A stretch of 64,000 bases of DNA. It comes from Fundidesulfovibrio magnetotacticus (GTDB lineage Bacteria; Desulfobacterota; Desulfovibrionia; Desulfovibrionales; Desulfovibrionaceae). Under the pieces are notes generated by a model. The model saw only the letters and a list, made by a program, of their open reading frames with translations. It was not told where the DNA came from and searched no databases. Position 1 is the stretch's first letter, and the number at the start of each line of letters is the position of its first letter. Below, one piece after another: positions 27,267-35,607 of this stretch. The DNA is taken from the NCBI RefSeq assembly GCF_013019105.1, contig NZ_BLTE01000010.1, forward strand, positions 124,001-188,000, in the 5' to 3' direction. Position numbers and translations under genes: made by a program.

Positions 27267-28580
27267 CTAGGCCTCGGCGGCCTGGGGGTCCTTCACGGGG
27301 ACCTTGGTCACCTTGGCCTGGGTGTAGACGAAGTCCATGGCCTTGTCCGCCAGAAGCTTGTCGCGCACGGGGATGATCAGCCCGTTCTGCTCGTAGTGCT
27401 GCTTCACGGCCAGCACGTCCTGCCCGGTGCGGGAGGCGATCTGCATGAAGTAGGCGTCCATCTCCTGGGGAGTTGTCTCGATGCCTTCCTTGTCGGAGAG
27501 CTTGATCAGGAAGAGCTGGGTCTTCACGATCTCCTTGGCCTTGGGCTCGGCCTCGGCGCGCAGGTCCTCGTCGGACTTGCCCAGGGCCTCGGGCGACTTG
27601 CCGGTGCGTTCGATCTTGTGCTTGGCGTCCTCCACCAGCAGCTTGATCTGCTCTTCGACCATGGCGGGCGGCAGGGGGAAGTCGACTTTTTCGAGCAGGC
27701 CGTCCAAGAGCTTCTTCTGCGCGGTGGCCTTGAAGAGCTGCTGGCGGCTCTGCACGTAGGAGCGGCTGATGGCGTCGCGCAGCTTCTCCAGGCTCTCGAA
27801 GCTGCCGGCCTTCTGGGCCAACTCGTCGTCCACGGGCGGGAGGTCCTTCTCCTTGACCACGTGGACGGTGACGGTCATGTCCACGGTCTTGCCGGCCAGC
27901 TCCTGGTTGATGAAGTCGGCGGGGAAGCTCACGGGCGCGGTGTTGGTGGCGCCGGAGGAGGTGTTCTTCACCAGGTTCTCGAAGTCGGGCAGGGCCTGTC
28001 CCTCGCCCAGGGCCAGCTGGAAGTTCTCGGCGCGCACGCCGGGGACGGGCTCGCCGTCCTTGGTGGCGTGGAAGCTCACCACGGCCACGTCGCCGTCCAC
28101 GGGGCAGCGGTTCTCCTTGACGACCTTGAGCTCGGCCAGGTTGCCGCGGATGCGCTCGATCACCTTGGCGATCTCTTCCTCACTGGCCAGGGCTTCCTCT
28201 TCCTCGACCTCGAGGCCCTTGTATTCGGGCAGATCGAACTCGGGGCAGTGCTCGAAGGAGAGGGTGTAGTCGATGCCCTTGCCCTTCTCCAGTTCCACGG
28301 GGCTCACGTCGAGCTTGGCGATGGCCAGGTACTTGAGGCTGGACATGATCTCGTTGATGTGAACGTTCATGAGTTCGTTGGCCGCCTCGCGCAGGATCTG
28401 CTTGCGGAACTTGGATTCCACGAGGCTGGAGGGCACCTTGCCCTTGCGGAAGCCGCGCAGGTCCAGGTTCTGGCGGTAGAGGGCGGTGGTCACCGCCAGG
28501 GAGGCGTCCACTTCTTCGGCGGGAACGGTGATCGAGACCTTGGTCTCGACCGGGGAGATGTCATTGACGGTATACTCCAT
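27267..28580 (-). CDS. tig: Trigger factor
   Basis: Ribosome-bound chaperone and peptidyl-prolyl isomerase. The 437-residue protein has the ribosome-docking N domain with the signature FRKGKVP, a central FKBP-like domain (VAVVSFHATKDGEPVPG) and the helical C-terminal arms. The start ATG follows GAGGAG. Its position upstream of clpP and clpX is the common bacterial arrangement linking folding of new chains with proteolysis. A terminator separates it from the upstream histidine kinase gene, so it probably has its own promoter in the 60 bases before the ribosome binding site. Confidence 0.97.
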   Translation of the reverse strand: MEYTVNDISPVETKVSITVPAEEVDASLAVTTALYRQNLDLRGFRKGKVPSSLVESKFRKQILREAANELMNVHINEIMSSLKYLAIAKLDVSPVELEKGKGIDYTLSFEHCPEFDLPEYKGLEVEEEEALASEEEIAKVIERIRGNLAELKVVKENRCPVDGDVAVVSFHATKDGEPVPGVRAENFQLALGEGQALPDFENLVKNTSSGATNTAPVSFPADFINQELAGKTVDMTVTVHVVKEKDLPPVDDELAQKAGSFESLEKLRDAISRSYVQSRQQLFKATAQKKLLDGLLEKVDFPLPPAMVEEQIKLLVEDAKHKIERTGKSPEALGKSDEDLRAEAEPKAKEIVKTQLFLIKLSDKEGIETTPQEMDAYFMQIASRTGQDVLAVKQHYEQNGLIIPVRDKLLADKAMDFVYTQAKVTKVPVKDPQAAEA

Positions 28581-28641
28581 GGGGCGTGGCTCCTCGATGA
28601 TCTGTCGATGCGGAAAGTGGGGTTGTGTAAATGAGATCGCG

Positions 28642-28670
28642 AAAAAAGAAAAGCCCCCGCCGCCGGGAAC
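28642..28670 (-). terminator. Terminator of the alcohol dehydrogenase/kinase unit
   Basis: Minus strand: GTTCCCG, loop GCGG, CGGGGGC (with wobble pairs), then TTTTCTTTTTT. It lies just after the kinase stop. Confidence 0.85.
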
Positions 28671-28679
28671 GCTTGACTG

Positions 28680-29963
28680 CTACGGCGCGGACTGGGGAAA
28701 GGACACGGTGATGGCCGCGCCGCGACCAGGCGAGGACTCCACGCCCACCCGTCCACCGTGCTGTTCCACCACGATGTAGTAGACGATGGAGAGCCCCAGG
28801 CCAGTGCCCTCCCCGGGGGGCTTGGTGGTGAAAAAAGGCTCGAAGACGCGCTCCTTCTGGGCTTCGTCCATGCCCGGGCCGTTGTCCTCCACGCGCACGA
28901 AAGCCCAGCCGTCGGCCTGTCCGGTGCGGATGGCGATGCGGGGCTCGGGCGTGCGGCTGGCGGAGAGGGCCTGGGCCGCGTTCTTCACCAGGTTGAGCAC
29001 CACCTGCTCCACCTGGGTGGGCACGCACCAGATCTCGGGCATGTGGGGGGCGTCCTCGCGCTCGATGCGGATGTGCCGGAAGTCGTATTTCTTCTTCAGG
29101 TCGAATTCGCTGCGGGCCAGTTCGAGGGCCTTGTCCACCAGGTCGCTCAGGCGGGCGCGCGCCTTGCTCATGTCCGAGCGGCGGCTGAACTCCAGGATGT
29201 TGTTCACGATGCGCGCCGCGCGCACGCCGGATTCCTGGATGGAATCGAGCATGACGGGAATCTTGCGGTCTTCTAGGTAGGCGGCCAGGGCCTGCAGGTC
29301 CAGCCCGGCGCGGGCGGCGACCTGGAGGTTGGCGGCCAGCCCCGGCGCGAGCCTGCGGCGCACCGACTGAACGCCCTGGAGGATCCCCGCCAGGGGATTG
29401 TTGATCTCGTGGGCCATGCCTGCCGCCAGCGCGCCCACGGAAAGCATCTTTTCGGTCTGCACGAGCACCTCTTCCATGCGCACCCGGGCGGTCACGTCGT
29501 CGATGCGCGCCACGGCCTCCACGCGTCCCTGGTTCAGGGGAAAGACGGTTGCGTCGTACCAGGTGGCCCCGGCTCCCCCTTTTCCCGGCATCTTGCGCAG
29601 CACGGCTGGGACGCGCCGGGACATGGCCTCGCGGAAGGCGCCCGGCAGACCGTGAAACCAGGGCATGAGCGCTTCGATCTCCATGCCCCGGGCCTGCTCG
29701 GGGGCCACGCCGGTGTGGAGGGCGCACTGGGCGTTGGCCAGGGTGACCCGCAGGTTGGCGTCCGCGCCCACGAGGACGGAGGGCATGGCGTCCATCACCG
29801 AGCGCAGGTAGCGTCCGGTGCGGTCCAGTTCGTCCATGCGCTCGCGCAGTTCGGGGTAGTAGCTCTTGCGCATGGAGCGCTCGCCCAGGCCGATGAGCTT
29901 GTCGCGCAGGGCCTCCTCCCCCTGCCCTTCCTGCCGCGGGTCTTCTTCAGAGGGCGGCTTCAT
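28680..29963 (-). CDS. Cytoplasmic PAS histidine kinase
   Basis: 427 residues without membrane segments. An N-terminal coil (about 1-50) is followed by a PAS domain (about 50-165; VMDAMPSVLVGADANLRVTL) and a HisKA domain with phospho-acceptor His185 in GMAHEINNPL. The HATPase core has N (NLVKNAAQAL), G1 (EDNGPGMDE) and G2 (GEGTGLGLSI) boxes. No receiver domain is attached and no response-regulator gene is adjacent. Its start lies 17 bases inside the 3' end of the iron alcohol dehydrogenase gene, so the two are translationally coupled. It may sense redox state or an alcohol/aldehyde-related signal; that is inference. Confidence 0.94.
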   Translation of the reverse strand: MKPPSEEDPRQEGQGEEALRDKLIGLGERSMRKSYYPELRERMDELDRTGRYLRSVMDAMPSVLVGADANLRVTLANAQCALHTGVAPEQARGMEIEALMPWFHGLPGAFREAMSRRVPAVLRKMPGKGGAGATWYDATVFPLNQGRVEAVARIDDVTARVRMEEVLVQTEKMLSVGALAAGMAHEINNPLAGILQGVQSVRRRLAPGLAANLQVAARAGLDLQALAAYLEDRKIPVMLDSIQESGVRAARIVNNILEFSRRSDMSKARARLSDLVDKALELARSEFDLKKKYDFRHIRIEREDAPHMPEIWCVPTQVEQVVLNLVKNAAQALSASRTPEPRIAIRTGQADGWAFVRVEDNGPGMDEAQKERVFEPFFTTKPPGEGTGLGLSIVYYIVVEQHGGRVGVESSPGRGAAITVSFPQSAP

Positions 29964-31113
29964 AGATGGCCTCGATGTCGGCCTGCACGGGCACGCGCGG
30001 ATTGGTGAGCAGGCAGGGGTCCTTCATGGCCATGGACGCGAGCCGTGGGATGTCGGCGCGGGTGACGCCAAGGTCGGCAAGATTCCGCGTGAGTCCCGTC
30101 TGCGAGCGCAGCAGGCGTATGGAATCCAGGAGCGCGGCCAGCACGCGGGAGTCCGGCTGCCCGTCCACCACGCAGCCCATGGCTCTGGCCACTTCGCGGT
30201 AGCGCTGGGGGGCGCTGGGGAAGTTGAAGGCGATCACGGGGCCCAGCAGGATGGCGTTGCATTCGCCGTGGGGCAGGTCCAGGCTGCCGCCCAGGCTGTG
30301 GGCCATGCTGTGCACCGCGCCCAGGATGGCGTTGGAGAAGGCCAGCCCTGCGTCGAGGCTGGCCAGGCACATCTGGCCCCGGGCTTCCATGTTGTGCGGT
30401 TCGCGCACGGCCAGCCCCAGGGAGGAGCGCGCCAGGCGCACGCTCTCCAGGGCGAAGAGGTCCGTGACCGGGGAACTGGCGTTGGAGACGTAGGCCTCCA
30501 CGGCGTGCGTCAGGGCGTCGATGCCTGTCTCGGCGGTGAGCGCGGGGCTCATGGTGGTGGCCGGCGTGGGGTCGATGAGCGAGACGTCGGGAACGAGCAT
30601 CTTGCTCACCAGGGCAATCTTCACCTTGCGTGTGGTGTCGGATATGATGGCGAACTGCGAAACGTCTGCGGAGCTTCCCGAGGTGGTGGGGATGCAGAGC
30701 AGCGGCGGCAGGGCGCGGGGGATGGTGTCCACGCCTTCATAATCGAGGATGTGGCCGCCGTTGGCGTGCACCACGCCGATGCCCTTGGCGCAGTCCAGCA
30801 CGGAACCGCCGCCCAGGGCCACCAGGGCGTCGCACTCCCGCTCGGCGTAGACGCGCGCGCCCTCCATCACCTCGTGGTCTTTGGGGTTGGGCGTCACGTC
30901 CTGGAAGAGCACGCATTCCATGCCCACGTCGGCGAGGGCGCGTTCCATCTTCCCTGCCCAGCCCGATGCGATCAGGCCGGAATCGGTGACCAGCATGGGA
31001 CGCCGGACGCCGTAGTTCTCTGCATAGCGCGGCGCAAGCAGCCACGCGCCTTTGCCCAGCACGAACTCCGGAGCGAGGAATTTACGCAGGCCGACGTTGG
31101 GGCTCTCGGTCAT
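29947..31113 (-). CDS. Iron-containing alcohol dehydrogenase
   Basis: 388-residue group III NAD(P)-dependent dehydrogenase interconverting alcohols and aldehydes, cytoplasmic. Motifs: nucleotide-binding GGGSVLDCAK; TTSGSSADVSQFAI; GIDALTHAVEAY with a metal-site histidine; and HSMAHSLGG...LPHGECNA with further metal ligands. A GGGGGA site precedes the ATG. In Desulfovibrio-type organisms such enzymes support ethanol use. It is the first gene of a two-gene unit with the overlapping PAS kinase. Confidence 0.95.
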   Translation of the reverse strand: MTESPNVGLRKFLAPEFVLGKGAWLLAPRYAENYGVRRPMLVTDSGLIASGWAGKMERALADVGMECVLFQDVTPNPKDHEVMEGARVYAERECDALVALGGGSVLDCAKGIGVVHANGGHILDYEGVDTIPRALPPLLCIPTTSGSSADVSQFAIISDTTRKVKIALVSKMLVPDVSLIDPTPATTMSPALTAETGIDALTHAVEAYVSNASSPVTDLFALESVRLARSSLGLAVREPHNMEARGQMCLASLDAGLAFSNAILGAVHSMAHSLGGSLDLPHGECNAILLGPVIAFNFPSAPQRYREVARAMGCVVDGQPDSRVLAALLDSIRLLRSQTGLTRNLADLGVTRADIPRLASMAMKDPCLLTNPRVPVQADIEAIYEAAL

Positions 31114-31158
31114 GACGCGTCCCCCATGGTTTAGATGCGAACATCCGATTCTCGCGCA

Positions 31159-31187
31159 TATTTAGCACGGCCTCAGGACGTCGTAAA
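31159..31187 (-). promoter_or_regulatory. Candidate promoter of the alcohol dehydrogenase gene
   Basis: TTTACG, 17-base spacer, TAAATA on the minus strand, about 45 bases upstream of the ATG. Weak match in both boxes. Confidence 0.35.
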
Positions 31188-31240
31188 GAACACGTAACGA
31201 TTCTTGGCAAAGTTCGCTCCGGTCAACAATGGAACGGCGC

Positions 31241-31274
31241 AAAACGGCCACGGGAGGGCTTTCACCCTCCCGTG
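31241..31274 (-). terminator. Terminator after the helical-protein pair
   Basis: Minus strand: CACGGGAGGG, loop TGAAAG, CCCTCCCGTG, then GCCGTTTT. A 10-bp perfect stem 55 bases after the stop at 31329. Confidence 0.8.
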
Positions 31275-31328
31275 CAAGCTTCCCGGCGCGACAAGGCGCG
31301 CCAGATGCCGTCCCTCTCCCCTTCGGGT

Positions 31329-31679
31329 TCAGCCCGCCTTGTCCACGAAGCGGCTCCCGGCCGCTGACGTGCGCATGGACGAACGGTACCCGGTCAAACG
31401 CTGGTTTTCCTGCTTGGCGCGCAACAGGTCGCGCCGGATGGCCTCGTGCAGGCGCTTGGCTTCGGCGGTGATCTGCCCCTGGATGCTCTGGAGCTGGAGC
31501 AGCTTCTGCTTGAGCGCGCCGATCTTCCTGGGGTCGCGCATGCGCCAGGCCTCCTCCATGAGGGCCAGGCGTTCGCCCGCCAGGCGTTCGGCCTCCTCCA
31601 CCTCGCCTCCGGCCAGGTGCCCGAGTTCCAGACGGCCTGTCTCCAGCGCCTGGTCAATGATGTCGAGTTCGTCGCGCAT
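31329..31679 (-). CDS. Small coiled-coil protein, FlgN/FliT-like in style
   Basis: 116 residues, almost entirely charged helix (heptad-like from about 8 to 95) with a short Arg/Ser-rich tail ending RFVDKAG. Size and pattern resemble flagellar export chaperones of the FlgN/FliT type, but no diagnostic motif is seen and no flagellar genes are in the window. It begins 15 bases after a second helical protein, so the two probably form an operon. Confidence 0.75.
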   Translation of the reverse strand: MRDELDIIDQALETGRLELGHLAGGEVEEAERLAGERLALMEEAWRMRDPRKIGALKQKLLQLQSIQGQITAEAKRLHEAIRRDLLRAKQENQRLTGYRSSMRTSAAGSRFVDKAG

Positions 31680-31694
31680 GGCGCACCGCCTTTG

Positions 31695-32303
31695 TTACGC
31701 CGCCCTGGCGATTTCCTTGATGTCCTCGCGCAGCTGGGCGATGACCTTCTTCCAACGCTCAACGGCGGGGATGAATTCGTATTCCAGCAGGTCGGCCAGG
31801 AGAATCCAGTCCTCGTTCTCGAGCACTTCGAGCATCTCGGAGAACAGCGCCGAGATCTCGTTGGCAGCCTGGTTGAAGCCCGGGGTCTGCTTGAGGCTGA
31901 ACTCGTTGCGCAGCACGCCGATCATGCCCAGGAAGTCGCGGGTCACGTCCATGAGATCCTGGTAGACTTCCAGGGCTTCGGCGTCGTCCGCCTTGCGGAA
32001 CAGATCGGCCACGCGGCGCGCGCCCCGGTCCATCAGGGTGACGACCTTGTAGAGTTCGCGCGTGATGTTCACGGCCATCTCGCTGGTGGCCACGCTGACG
32101 ATTTCCACCGTTTCGATGCCCGAGGCGTCCACGTCCTCGGCCTGGTGCGGGTAGATCTCGGAGAACGGTTCCTTGTTGACCAGCACGTCGGTGACGATGC
32201 GGCCTTCCAGGTGCTTGTCCTCCATCACCTTGACGAGCAGCTGTTCCAGGTTCTCGAAACTCTGTACAGCCAATCCGGTTTCCCGGCCGTCGACCATGAT
32301 CAT
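31695..32303 (-). CDS. Protein of unknown function, beta N terminus and helical C terminus
   Basis: 202 residues. ATG 32303 (MIMVDGRETG) is chosen because GGAGGAGGGAG lies just upstream; longer frames run into the glycosyltransferase. Residues ~1-80 look like strands and loops (DVLVNKEPFSEIYPHQAEDV). Residues ~85-202 form long helices (VAVNITREL-type, ending REDIKEIARAA). No signal peptide. Not recognised. Lies between a family-9 glycosyltransferase and a FlgN-like protein on the same strand, so a role with surface appendages is possible but unproven. Confidence 0.82.
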   Translation of the reverse strand: MIMVDGRETGLAVQSFENLEQLLVKVMEDKHLEGRIVTDVLVNKEPFSEIYPHQAEDVDASGIETVEIVSVATSEMAVNITRELYKVVTLMDRGARRVADLFRKADDAEALEVYQDLMDVTRDFLGMIGVLRNEFSLKQTPGFNQAANEISALFSEMLEVLENEDWILLADLLEYEFIPAVERWKKVIAQLREDIKEIARAA

Positions 32304-32389
32304 GTCTTGCTCCCTCCTCCGATGGGTGTGGCGACTCCGGAAACTTTTTCCGGCGCAATTTCCCATACAAGGAGCGTGCCAGACGGCGT

Positions 32390-33958
32390 TCAGGGCCGGG
32401 ATGCGAGCAGGTCTCGCAGGGCGCGGACCAGTTGCGACACGGAATCGGCGAAGGCAGCGAAGCGGGCGATGTCCTGGCCCTCGTCCTGGGAGAGGTGGAG
32501 CCAGAGGTGCGCCAGGGCGCACAGGCGTTGATCGGCGGAGAAAAGAGCGTGCAGGCGCTGCCACGTGGTCATGAACTTGGCGCGCAGGGCCGGCCTGGGC
32601 GCGGCCAGGAGCACACGGGCCTGCTGCGCCAGCAGCTCCAGCAGCGCGGAGGCCTGCTCCAGCGTGGTCCGCAGGCCAGCGCGGAACTCCTCCGTCAGAG
32701 CGTCGGCTTCGTGCCCCTCGAAAGCAGGGGGCAGGCCGTCAAGAAACCGCCGCCAGGCCAGGCGCTGCACGCCGATCCACACGGCGCGCTCCCCCGAACC
32801 ATGCCCCGAAAGCGAACGCAGGCCCATGAAGCCGTCGGGCTGGACCACGCTTTCCCAGAGGCGCACGCCGCGGCCGGGCAGTTCGGGCCAGACGCCCCGC
32901 TCCATCCAGCCGTCCACGCAGGCCGCCAGCACCTCGGGGCGCACCTTCTCCCGGCAGGCCCAGCCGATGGGGCACTGGTGGCCGAAGGGGCAGGGATGGC
33001 ACTCCATGTCGGGCTCCACGCAGCAGGCCCCTGGCAGATAGGGCCCCGTGTCCCAGGGTTGGGCCGTGGCCAGGAACACCGCCAGCACCGGGACGCCCAG
33101 GCCTGCCGCCAGGTGCATGGTGCCCGTGTCGTTGGAGACCACCAGACGCATGAGCCGCACGGCGGCTGCCAGTTCCGCGAGCCCCGTGCGGCCCACGAGG
33201 CTTGCGTGGGGCACGCCGGAGGCGGCGAACGCCTCCGCCAGGGCCTGTTCGCCCCCCGAGCCGAGGAGCACGGGGAAGAGGCCGTGGCGGTCCAGGAGGT
33301 GACGCGCCAGGCTTGCGAAAGACTCCACCGGCCATTGGCGCATGGCCGCGCTGGCTCCCAGCTGGAGCCCCACCGGCGAGGCGCCGGGGGGCGCTCCCAG
33401 TTCCGCCAGCAGGGCGCGCAACGCCTCCAGGGCGGCGGGCTCCGGGTCCTTGAGGCGGAAGGAAGGCCTGTCGTCGTCCAGGTGGGCGGCCTTGCGGAAC
33501 AGGTCCACAAGGTTGAAGGGGCTCGACCCCCTGTGCCGCGAAGTGGCCTCCAGAAAGGCGGCCCAGGGCGTCGAGTAGGCCCCGAAGCCGAAGTCGTCCA
33601 GGCCGAACCCCTGCACGGCCCCGCCCGACAGGGCGCGCGCCAGAAGCCGCGCCGGGAGCGAGGGCGTGAGGTTGATCACCCGGTCGGGAGCGAACTCGCG
33701 TCGGACCTTGTCGGCGTAGTCCAGGCAACCGGCCAGGGCGTGGGGCCAGGAGCGGTCGAGATCGGCCAGGAAACGAGCCCCGGGGATGCCCGAGGCGTGG
33801 GAGAGGTCGCTCAGCAAGGCCGTGGCCTGGACGAAATTTTCAAGGCAGACCAGGCCCACGCGCTCGCCACGCGCCGCGAGACCGCAGACCACGGGCTGCG
33901 TCTGGAGAAGATCTCCGAAGCGGGTGAGGTTCACGACCAAAGTGTTCATGGAGGGCAT
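32390..33958 (-). CDS. Glycosyltransferase family 9 (heptosyltransferase-like), extended
   Basis: 522 residues. The first ~350 form a GT9 fold: MNTLVVNLTRFGDLLQTQP at the start, GLQLGASAAMRQWP, VLLGSGGEQ and the donor-site segment VSNDTGTMHLAAGLGVP. A cysteine cluster (CCVEPDMECHPCPFGHQCP) follows, as in many ADP-heptose transferases. The last ~150 residues form an extra helical domain not typical of the family. It may add a sugar to LPS or another surface polymer. Start could be ATG 33958 or 33949; neither has a strong ribosome binding site. Divergent from malic enzyme. Confidence 0.9.
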   Translation of the reverse strand: MPSMNTLVVNLTRFGDLLQTQPVVCGLAARGERVGLVCLENFVQATALLSDLSHASGIPGARFLADLDRSWPHALAGCLDYADKVRREFAPDRVINLTPSLPARLLARALSGGAVQGFGLDDFGFGAYSTPWAAFLEATSRHRGSSPFNLVDLFRKAAHLDDDRPSFRLKDPEPAALEALRALLAELGAPPGASPVGLQLGASAAMRQWPVESFASLARHLLDRHGLFPVLLGSGGEQALAEAFAASGVPHASLVGRTGLAELAAAVRLMRLVVSNDTGTMHLAAGLGVPVLAVFLATAQPWDTGPYLPGACCVEPDMECHPCPFGHQCPIGWACREKVRPEVLAACVDGWMERGVWPELPGRGVRLWESVVQPDGFMGLRSLSGHGSGERAVWIGVQRLAWRRFLDGLPPAFEGHEADALTEEFRAGLRTTLEQASALLELLAQQARVLLAAPRPALRAKFMTTWQRLHALFSADQRLCALAHLWLHLSQDEGQDIARFAAFADSVSQLVRALRDLLASRP

Positions 33959-34072
33959 CCGCGCTTGTGGCTTGTTTCACGAAAGCAGTTGCGCATGAGG
34001 GCGGAGTGTACTAGGGATTTTCGCACTCGCACTCGCCCGCTTCAACGCTTGAAAGCATCCTGGAGGTTCCGG

Positions 34073-35404
34073 ATGGCCCTGTTCACCAAAGAGGAAGCCC
34101 TGCGCTACCATTCCACCGCGCGGAAGGGCAAGCTTGAAGTGGTTCCCTGCAAACCGTTCCGCAACCAGAAAGACCTCTCCATGGCCTATTCCCCGGGCGT
34201 GGCCGAGGCCTGCCGCGAAATCCACGCCGACCCCTCCAAAATTTTCGACTACACCAACCGCGGCAACAACGTCGCCGTGGTCTCCAACGGCACGGCCGTG
34301 CTGGGCCTGGGCAACATCGGCCCCAAGGCCGGCAAGCCGGTCATGGAGGGCAAGGGCTTCCTCTTCAAGATTTTCGCGGACATCGACGTCTACGACCTGA
34401 ACATCAACGCCCCCACCGTCGAACAGGTGGTCGCCTTCTGCAAGATGCTCGAACCCTCCGTTGGCGGCATCAACCTGGAAGACATCAAGGCCCCCGAGTG
34501 CTTCGACATCGAGCAGACGCTCATCGAGGCCCTTGAGATCCCCGTCTTCCACGACGACCAGCACGGCACCGCCATCGTCTCCGCCGCGGGCCTGCTCAAC
34601 GCCTGCATGATCACCGGCAAGAAGATCGAAGACCTGCGCGTGGTGGTCTCCGGCGCGGGCGCGGCCGCCATCGCCTGCACCAAGCTCTACGTGGCCATGG
34701 GCGTCGACCCCGCCAACGTGGCCATGTTCGACACCCGGGGCCACATCAACAAGAGCCGCACCGGCCTGCACGCCACCAAGGCCTTCTTCGGCGACGTGCA
34801 GAAGACCGAATACGCCAGCCTGGGCGACGCCATGAAGGGCGCCGACGTGTTCCTGGGCCTCTCGGTGAAGGGCGCGGTCACCCCGGACATGGTCAAGGGC
34901 ATGGGCAAAGACCCCGTGATCTTCGCCATGGCCAACCCCGACCCCGAAATCTCCTACCCCGACGCCAAGGCCGCCCGCCCCGACGCCATCATGGGCACCG
35001 GCCGCTCGGACTTCCCCAACCAGGTGAACAACGTCTCCGGCTTCCCCTTCATCTTCCGCGGCGCCCTGGACGCCGGATCGCGCAAGATCAACGAAGAAAT
35101 GAAGATGGCCGCCGCCAAGGCCATCGCCGAACTGGCCAGGGAGCCGGTGCCCTCCGAAATCTGCGACATGTACGGCGTGAAGGAGCTCAAGCTGGGCCTG
35201 GACTACATCATGCCCAAGGCCCTGGACTTCCGCCTGCTCGAATGGGAAGCCCCCGCCGTGGCCAAGGCCGCCTTGGACACCGGCGTGGCCACCATCAAGC
35301 TCGACCTCGAACAGTACAAGCTGGACCTGCGCAAGCGCATGGACGACGCCCACACCCGCATGAAGTCGTTCCTCACCACCTACGACCTCAGCGAGATCGG
35401 CTAG
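34073..35404 (+). CDS. Malic enzyme
   Basis: Oxidative decarboxylation of malate to pyruvate with NAD(P). The 443-residue protein is the short bacterial form without a phosphotransacetylase domain. Motifs: [48 protein letters not shown] with metal-binding acidic residues, and the nucleotide loop [18 protein letters not shown] 34073 follows TGGAGG. The gene is monocistronic, ends in a strong terminator and diverges from the glycosyltransferase gene. Confidence 0.96.
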   Translation: MALFTKEEALRYHSTARKGKLEVVPCKPFRNQKDLSMAYSPGVAEACREIHADPSKIFDYTNRGNNVAVVSNGTAVLGLGNIGPKAGKPVMEGKGFLFKIFADIDVYDLNINAPTVEQVVAFCKMLEPSVGGINLEDIKAPECFDIEQTLIEALEIPVFHDDQHGTAIVSAAGLLNACMITGKKIEDLRVVVSGAGAAAIACTKLYVAMGVDPANVAMFDTRGHINKSRTGLHATKAFFGDVQKTEYASLGDAMKGADVFLGLSVKGAVTPDMVKGMGKDPVIFAMANPDPEISYPDAKAARPDAIMGTGRSDFPNQVNNVSGFPFIFRGALDAGSRKINEEMKMAAAKAIAELAREPVPSEICDMYGVKELKLGLDYIMPKALDFRLLEWEAPAVAKAALDTGVATIKLDLEQYKLDLRKRMDDAHTRMKSFLTTYDLSEIG

Positions 35405-35429
35405 TTCCGACCCACGCACGATGCAACGG

Positions 35430-35456
35430 GGGCGCGCCGCAAGGCGCGCCCTTTTT
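35430..35456 (+). terminator. Rho-independent terminator of malic enzyme
   Basis: GGGCGCGCC, loop GCAA, GGCGCGCCC, then TTTTT, 26 bases after the stop. Confidence 0.93.
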
Positions 35457-35607
35457 CGTGGCGCTCGGGGGCGCATCCCCTCTCATTCCAGGCCACGCGG
35501 CCCATATCCGGCTTCCGGAAGCCGTGGGCAGCTCCGCCCCTCATGGACTCAAACCGGGACACAAGCCGGGCATTCCTCTTTTGCCCGGCTTGGTGTACGC
35601 CATCCCC

